Source: Mycolicibacterium austroafricanum
Lineage (GTDB): Bacteria > Actinomycetota > Actinomycetes > Mycobacteriales > Mycobacteriaceae
Length of the DNA: 46,566 bases
Assembly (NCBI RefSeq): GCF_902705885.1
Contig: NZ_CACSIP010000037.1
Span: 71 to 46,636, forward strand
Direction of reading: 5' to 3'
Below are positions 42,901 through 46,566 of this stretch, one piece after another. Below the pieces are notes generated by a model. That model searched no databases, was not told the DNA's origin, and worked only from the letters and a program-made list of their open reading frames with translations. Made by a program: the position numbers and the translations under genes. Each line of letters starts with the position of its first letter. Position 1 is the stretch's first letter.

Positions 42901-44640
42901 GTGGACGTCACCAAACCGTGGGTCGTTGACAACGAATTGAGCATCCGCTGGCCGGTATACACACGGGCCAACGCTGCAGAGGTGTCCGGAACCGTGGCTA
43001 CGCCATTGTTCTGGACGATGATCGGCGGTGCCGCCATCGAAGCGCAGTGGCAACGCGCACTGGCGGAGTTCGGGGCCTTCGACGTCGGCGAATTCCGGCC
43101 GGACGCCATCGATATTCAAGGCTTGGTGCATGGCTACGTCTATCTCAACCTGTCGCACGCGCGGACCTTCGGCGCGCGGATGCCCGGCGCCACTCCCGAC
43201 CTCATGGACCGAACCTATTTGGGTGACGTCAAAGCGCCCTCGTATGTTCCGCATCCCGACGACGACCGTCCCGAGTTCGCCAAGAGGATACTGGCCACCA
43301 TCGACCGCGTGATGGCGGAGACGAGCCGACCAGACCTCGAAGAGCACCGCCAACTCGCCGAAAAGTTGCGGGCCGAGCGTCCCGACCTCGGCACGCTACG
43401 CGATGACGAACTACTCGCGCGGCAGCGCACCATCATGCGTCAGACGTATGCCCCGACGTTCCTGCGCACGCATCTGCGCATGATTTACGAAGGTTCTGTC
43501 GTGGCCGGCGCTCTCGACCAGGCGTTGATACCGTTGGGGGACCCCACGTTGGCGGTCACCCTCACAAGCGGGCTTGGCAGCATCGCTTCGGCGGCGCCCA
43601 ATGAAGCCATGTGGACCTTGAGCCGAATGATCCGCGAGTCGATCACGCTAACTGCCGAATTCGATTTCGGGCCAGTTGAACTCGAGATGCGGCTGCGCGA
43701 TTCGGGCGCTCCTGAGGCACGGGCTTTCATGACAGGATTCGACGACCTGCTGTACCGGTTCGGGTCCCGATCCACTCAGGAATGGGAAGCCAATGCCAAG
43801 ACTTGGGAATCCTTCCCGGCAATCCCGCTGGGAATGATCGACCGGATGCGGCTGCAGCCGGAGGAGAAGAACCCGGCGGCTCAGGGCCGACGGCTCCGTG
43901 CCGAGCGCGACCAGGCGATGGCGCATGTGCGCACCCAGCTGGTGGATGAACCGGACCAGCTGCGCGCACTCGAAGCGGCGGTGCGATCCGTGGTCCTGTA
44001 TTCAACCGCACGTGAGCAGAGCAAGACGAATACGGTTCGCGTGCTTCACGAGGCTCGGCTTCCCATGGTCGAATTGGGCCGTCGTTATGCGGCGCTCGGT
44101 CACTTTCGCCGCCCCGACGACATCGTGATGTTCCGCGAGGGCGAACTCGACGGACTGATCGCCGATCCGGGTGGGTTCGCGGATCTCGTTGCCGAGCGGT
44201 GGGCGTGGTTTGACGAGCTCTCCGAGGTGGAGCCGCCCTTCATCATCGAAACGGGGAACGTGCCTCCGATCACCACCTGGGTGCGCCGCAAGGACCCCGT
44301 CATCGATGTTGCCGTTGCCGGTGACGTCCTCACCGGCCTGCCGGCGTGCTCGGGTGTGGCCACGGGCGTGGCCCGCGTCATCAACGATCCCGAGGACGCG
44401 GGTGACTTGGAGCCGGGCGAGGTCCTGGTCGCACCGTTGACCGATCCAGGCTGGACGCCGATCTTCACCTCTGCGGAAGCGGTGGTGGTGAACGTCGGCT
44501 CGGCGATGAGTCACGCGGCGATCGTGAGTCGGGAGCTCGGTATCCCCTGCGTGCTAGGAGTGAAGAACGCAACGAAGCGGATCGTCGACGGGACCGTGGT
44601 CACCGTCGACGGCGCGGCGGGCACGGTCACCGTTCACTGA
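42901..44640 (+). CDS. PEP-utilising-enzyme protein, second paralogue (no ATP-grasp)
   Basis: About 579 residues. The C-terminal swivelling domain has LPACSGVATGVARVI, then VVVNVGSAMSHAAIVSREL with the phospho-His near residue 538. The preceding 440 residues are a helical substrate-side domain (YAPTFLRTHLRMIYEGSVVA and RRPDDIVMFREGELDGLI are recognisable blocks). There is no ATP-grasp domain. The layout equals that of the 9105 protein and of the His-bearing subunit of phenylphosphate synthase. AGGAGG at 42882-42887 is 13 bases before GTG 42901; TTG 42859 is an alternative start. Downstream is only a region of remnants. Confidence 0.8.
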   Translation: MDVTKPWVVDNELSIRWPVYTRANAAEVSGTVATPLFWTMIGGAAIEAQWQRALAEFGAFDVGEFRPDAIDIQGLVHGYVYLNLSHARTFGARMPGATPDLMDRTYLGDVKAPSYVPHPDDDRPEFAKRILATIDRVMAETSRPDLEEHRQLAEKLRAERPDLGTLRDDELLARQRTIMRQTYAPTFLRTHLRMIYEGSVVAGALDQALIPLGDPTLAVTLTSGLGSIASAAPNEAMWTLSRMIRESITLTAEFDFGPVELEMRLRDSGAPEARAFMTGFDDLLYRFGSRSTQEWEANAKTWESFPAIPLGMIDRMRLQPEEKNPAAQGRRLRAERDQAMAHVRTQLVDEPDQLRALEAAVRSVVLYSTAREQSKTNTVRVLHEARLPMVELGRRYAALGHFRRPDDIVMFREGELDGLIADPGGFADLVAERWAWFDELSEVEPPFIIETGNVPPITTWVRRKDPVIDVAVAGDVLTGLPACSGVATGVARVINDPEDAGDLEPGEVLVAPLTDPGWTPIFTSAEAVVVNVGSAMSHAAIVSRELGIPCVLGVKNATKRIVDGTVVTVDGAAGTVTVH

Positions 44641-44719
44641 CGTCCTGCCGCGGCTTGTTGACGTTGCGCGTTGCGCTGGGCGACGTATCGCTCCCCTCGA
44701 AGCGATTGGTGATTGCCAA

Positions 44720-44739
44720 ATAGTCTAACATCCAACTAT
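44720..44739. promoter_or_regulatory. Putative operator before a lost gene (site 8)
   Basis: ATAGT at 44720-44724 and ACTAT at 44735-44739 form a short dyad, with TAGTCTAACATC inside it. The core matches the other TAGTC elements. It lies 13 bases before an ATG with a good ribosome site that leads only to a truncated frame. The stretch 44641-44719 upstream of it shows nothing I recognise. Confidence 0.4.
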
Positions 44740-45120
44740 CGTGGAGTAGCGTATGTCGTATCCGCCGCCCAAGGAGACACAGTTGCCACACCTCGCGACA
44801 GGCCAACGCGCATCGTCCAGATCGAACCGCGCGTCATGATCCGACGTCAGCGCGACGTCGCCGTTGCTTTGAATGATCGCCCCAGGAGAGAAGCCGTCGC
44901 GACCTGATACGAGGTGACTCCACTCGTGGGAGCCGCGGTCGAACTTGTTGCAGAACACGTGCCACATGATCTGCTTTTCGAGGAAGGAGCCGGCGGGATG
45001 GATCCCAACCCCGATTACGTCGCCAGTGGCGAGATCGAGTATTTATTCCATGGTTTTCGTGGGTGTTACGCGCCGTATGCCCGCCTCCCGAATATCCGCC
45101 GGTGAAGCCGCGGTCGCACA
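44725..45120 (-). pseudogene. Minus-strand gene fragment with an in-frame stop
   Basis: On the minus strand from 45120 the frame reads SPADIREAGIRRVTPTKTME, then TAA at 45045-45043. It continues protein-like as ILDLATGDVIGVGIHPAGSF, MWHVFCNKFDRGSHEWSHLV, IIQSNGDVALTSDHDARFDL and ARWPVARCGNC. Codon choice has high third-position GC on both sides of the stop. The upstream end runs into a stop with no start codon. This looks like a 5'-truncated gene interrupted by a nonsense change. I do not recognise the family. It occupies most of the 505-base gap 44641-45145. Confidence 0.5.
44753..44836 (+). pseudogene. Surviving 5' end of an operator-controlled gene
   Basis: ATG 44753 has GTGGAG seven bases upstream and follows the site-8 dyad. 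The frame starts MSYPPPKETQLPHLATGQ and stops after 28 codons. From about 44780 the DNA reads much better as protein on the minus strand. The simplest view is that the start region of a gene was joined to unrelated sequence. No family can be named from so few residues. Confidence 0.3.
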
Positions 45121-45145
45121 TCATATCGGCGCTGAAAGTCGTTCC

Positions 45146-46036
45146 ATGAGAAAGCTAGTTGCTCTGCAGCGGACTTTGTTCGCCGTTGTCATCGCCGTAA
45201 GTCTGTGGTCGGCCGCGGAGGTCAAGGCCGCAGCCGCCGAGATGCTGATGGTCCCGTCGTTCGCGATGGGGCGCGACATTCCCGTCGCGTTTCAGGCTGG
45301 CGGTCCACACATGGTAGTCCTGTTGGACGCGTTCAACGCCGGGCCGGACGTCAGCAACTGGGTCGGAGCGGGAGCGTTTAATACACTTGCGGGCAAGGGG
45401 TTCTCGGTGGCTGCACCAGCGGGTGGCGGATGGAGCATGTACACCAACTGGGAACTGGACGGATCGAAGCAGTGGGAGACGTTTCTCTCCGATGAGCTAC
45501 CAAACTGGTTGGCGGCGAACAGGGGGCTGGCTCCAGGAGGCCACGGAGTCGTCGGCGCATCTCAAGGCGGCACTGCGGCGTTGACGTTGGCGGCCTTTCA
45601 CCCGGAGAGGTACACGTACGCCGGATCCCTGTCGGGTTTCCTGACCCCGTCCGCAACGGCGATGAACGGCGCGATCGCTGCGGGTATGGCTCAGTTCGGC
45701 GGGATCAACACCCAGGACATGTGGGGAGCCCCGCAGCTGGGCCGGTGGAAGTGGCACGACCCCTACTCGCACATTCAGCTGCTGATCGACAACGATACCC
45801 GGCTGTGGATCTTCAGTCCCTCAACGACGACGTGTAGTGATCCCGCCGCGATGATCGGCCACTGCGATCAGGCGCAGGGCAGCAACAAGACGTTCTACAC
45901 CGGCTACCGGACGGCGCAGGGACACAACGGTCATTTCGACATTCCAACCGCCGGTGAACACGACTGGGGGACGTGGGGACCGCAGCTCGCAGCGATGGCC
46001 GAGGACATGACGACGGCGCTCGCAAGAAAGGGGTGA
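45146..46036 (+). CDS. Secreted antigen-85/MPT51-family protein with a Ser and His in catalytic positions
   Basis: A 296-residue exported protein. The signal peptide ends about residue 31. The body follows MPT51 (FbpD) closely: LLDAFNAGPDVSNWV, AGKGFSVAAPAGGGWSMYTN, LPNWLAANRGLAPGG, MWGAPQLGRWKWHDPYSHIQ and GHNGHFDIPTAGEHDWGTWG. From memory MPT51 has Ala in the nucleophile position (GAAQGG) and lacks the His; here the sequence is GASQGG (Ser139) and GEHDWG (His272), as in antigen 85 mycolyltransferases. Asp241 might be the acid. Cys230 and Cys240 could form a disulfide. ATG 45146 begins a proper signal peptide; the longer frame is antisense to a remnant. Confidence 0.88.
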   Translation: MRKLVALQRTLFAVVIAVSLWSAAEVKAAAAEMLMVPSFAMGRDIPVAFQAGGPHMVVLLDAFNAGPDVSNWVGAGAFNTLAGKGFSVAAPAGGGWSMYTNWELDGSKQWETFLSDELPNWLAANRGLAPGGHGVVGASQGGTAALTLAAFHPERYTYAGSLSGFLTPSATAMNGAIAAGMAQFGGINTQDMWGAPQLGRWKWHDPYSHIQLLIDNDTRLWIFSPSTTTCSDPAAMIGHCDQAQGSNKTFYTGYRTAQGHNGHFDIPTAGEHDWGTWGPQLAAMAEDMTTALARKG

Positions 46037-46038
46037 TC

Positions 46039-46287
46039 GTGAGACGAGGTACCGTGGTGGGTGCTGCAACGTCGTTAGCGATTTGGGGCGCAGCCGTTTT
46101 CGTGGCCGTCCCGGCCAGCGCCGACGTTTCGGAGGATCCCTGCGCCCTGGCGGTGACTGTTCTTTGTCGTTTCATGCCGATCGCCCCCGAACTCGACGGG
46201 GACGTCGACTTGACGACTCAGCTACCCGCCGCGCCCAACGCAGAATTCGCGCCTCCAACGGACCCGTGCGGGCTCGGATGCGTCTAG
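46039..46287 (+). CDS. Small secreted protein
   Basis: An 82-residue exported protein. GTG 46039 follows AAAGGGG and lies two bases after the MPT51-like stop. The signal peptide (AATSLAIWGAAVFVAVPASA) is cleaved near residue 29. The mature part is acidic with Cys in DPCALAVTVLCRFMPIAPEL and at the end (DPCGLGCV), suggesting disulfides. Similar small DPCA...LCRF proteins are, from memory, common in mycobacteria and without known function. It is probably co-transcribed with the MPT51-like gene. Its last bases overlap the mceG fragment. Confidence 0.72.
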   Translation: MRRGTVVGAATSLAIWGAAVFVAVPASADVSEDPCALAVTVLCRFMPIAPELDGDVDLTTQLPAAPNAEFAPPTDPCGLGCV

Positions 46288-46566
46288 AAAAGTCCTTCGG
46301 TCCCCAGCGAATCTGGGACGACGTGACGTTTGACCTCCCCGCGGGTGAGGTCAGCGTTCTGCTCGGCCCGTCCGGTACCGGTAAGTCGGTGTTCCTCAAG
46401 TCGCTGATCGGCCTGCTGCGCCCCGAGCGTGAGATCGAGGGTGTACGGCCGCAGATCCAGGCGACACCGGGCATGCCGGAGCGCCAGGCGGTCGGTCGCC
46501 GTCAGGCCCGGGTCCGCGAGATCATGCACACGCTGCCGCCCGCCGCGCAGGAAGCCATCCGCGACG
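46278..46566 (+). pseudogene. mceG: MceG/Mkl ATPase gene with large internal deletion (continues past window)
   Basis: The frame begins LEKSFGPQRIWDDVTFDLPA and carries the Walker A of an ABC ATPase (LLGPSGTGKSVFLKSLIGLL), an almost exact match to remembered Mkl. After LLRPER, where the Mkl ATPase core should follow, it jumps directly to the Mkl C-terminal tail: EIEGVRPQIQATPGMPERQA, then ARVREIMHTLPPAAQEA. About 230 residues, with Q-loop, signature, Walker B and H-loop, are missing, yet the frame is kept. The first strand before KSFG is also replaced. Start ATG 46278 or GTG 46266. It could not hydrolyse ATP; the Mce system here needs another MceG. Confidence 0.82.

Noticed and set aside
1..46566. 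CRISPR arrays, tRNA/rRNA genes, insertion sequences
   Set aside because: I read for regular direct repeats, tRNA-like cloverleaf ends and transposase motifs and saw none.

Overview
The window is high-GC actinobacterial DNA that looks like a fast-growing, catabolically versatile Mycobacteriales genome (Mycobacterium/Mycolicibacterium type). The pointers are a complete mceB-F block with two Mce-associated membrane proteins, an MPT51/antigen-85-type secreted protein, a fragment of the Mce ATPase MceG/Mkl, many GTG starts, and GTGA/ATGA start-stop overlaps. I saw no tRNA, rRNA, transposase or CRISPR array. All identifications come from reading the translations; no database search was run.

Layout. 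(1) 1-8004, plus: mce operon (mceB, C, D, E, F and two mas genes) followed by a secreted CAP-domain protein; this is a lipid/steroid import system of the cell envelope. (2) 8211-10739: a divergent MarR regulator and a PEP-utilising-enzyme protein. (3) 15289-10940, minus: a four-gene operon (Rv1126c-like small protein, truncated PpdK-type dikinase, acyl-CoA synthetase, SDR). (4) 15407-21544, plus: histidine phosphatase, a degenerate histidine-phosphatase-like protein, a 3-ketosteroid-dehydrogenase-like flavoprotein, TPP-dependent E1 alpha and beta, a Rieske oxygenase and a small protein. (5) 23568-21620, minus: MaoC hydratase plus three small coupled genes. (6) 23694-39981, plus: a long beta-oxidation-type array with DUF35/SCP-x thiolase, alpha-methylacyl-CoA racemase, four acyl-CoA dehydrogenases, a second thiolase, enoyl-CoA hydratase, acyl-CoA synthetase, a CrtC-like protein, an APH-type kinase with DUF6285 partner, SDR, double-hotdog MaoC, and a broken enoyl-CoA hydratase. 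(7) 42593-40006, minus: a 34-residue ORF, a ferredoxin-type reductase and a P450. (8) 42901-44640: a second PEP-utilising protein. (9) 44641-46566: a region of gene remnants around an MPT51-like gene, ending in an internally deleted mceG.

How it fits together. The content resembles actinobacterial sterol/isoprenoid side-chain degradation: Mce import, P450/Rieske oxygenation, CoA activation, racemisation of 2-methylacyl-CoA, and paired ACAD, MaoC, DUF35 and SCP-x steps. Two phosphoryl-transfer themes are superimposed. One is an APH kinase + DUF6285 + ACAD trio like the LvaA/LvaB/LvaC system for 4-hydroxyacyl-CoAs. The other is a split PEP-synthase-like set of three swivelling-His proteins, reminiscent of phenylphosphate synthase or rifampin phosphotransferase architecture. 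The substrate is unknown.

The metabolic transcription units are tied together by an AT-rich dyad element with a TAGTC core (TAGTCNAGTA at its fullest) that recurs before at least seven of them and once before a gene ghost; it is the probable operator of one regulator, possibly the MarR protein at 8211-8726. Two genes (mceG and an echA-type gene) carry internal deletions with both ends still recognisable.
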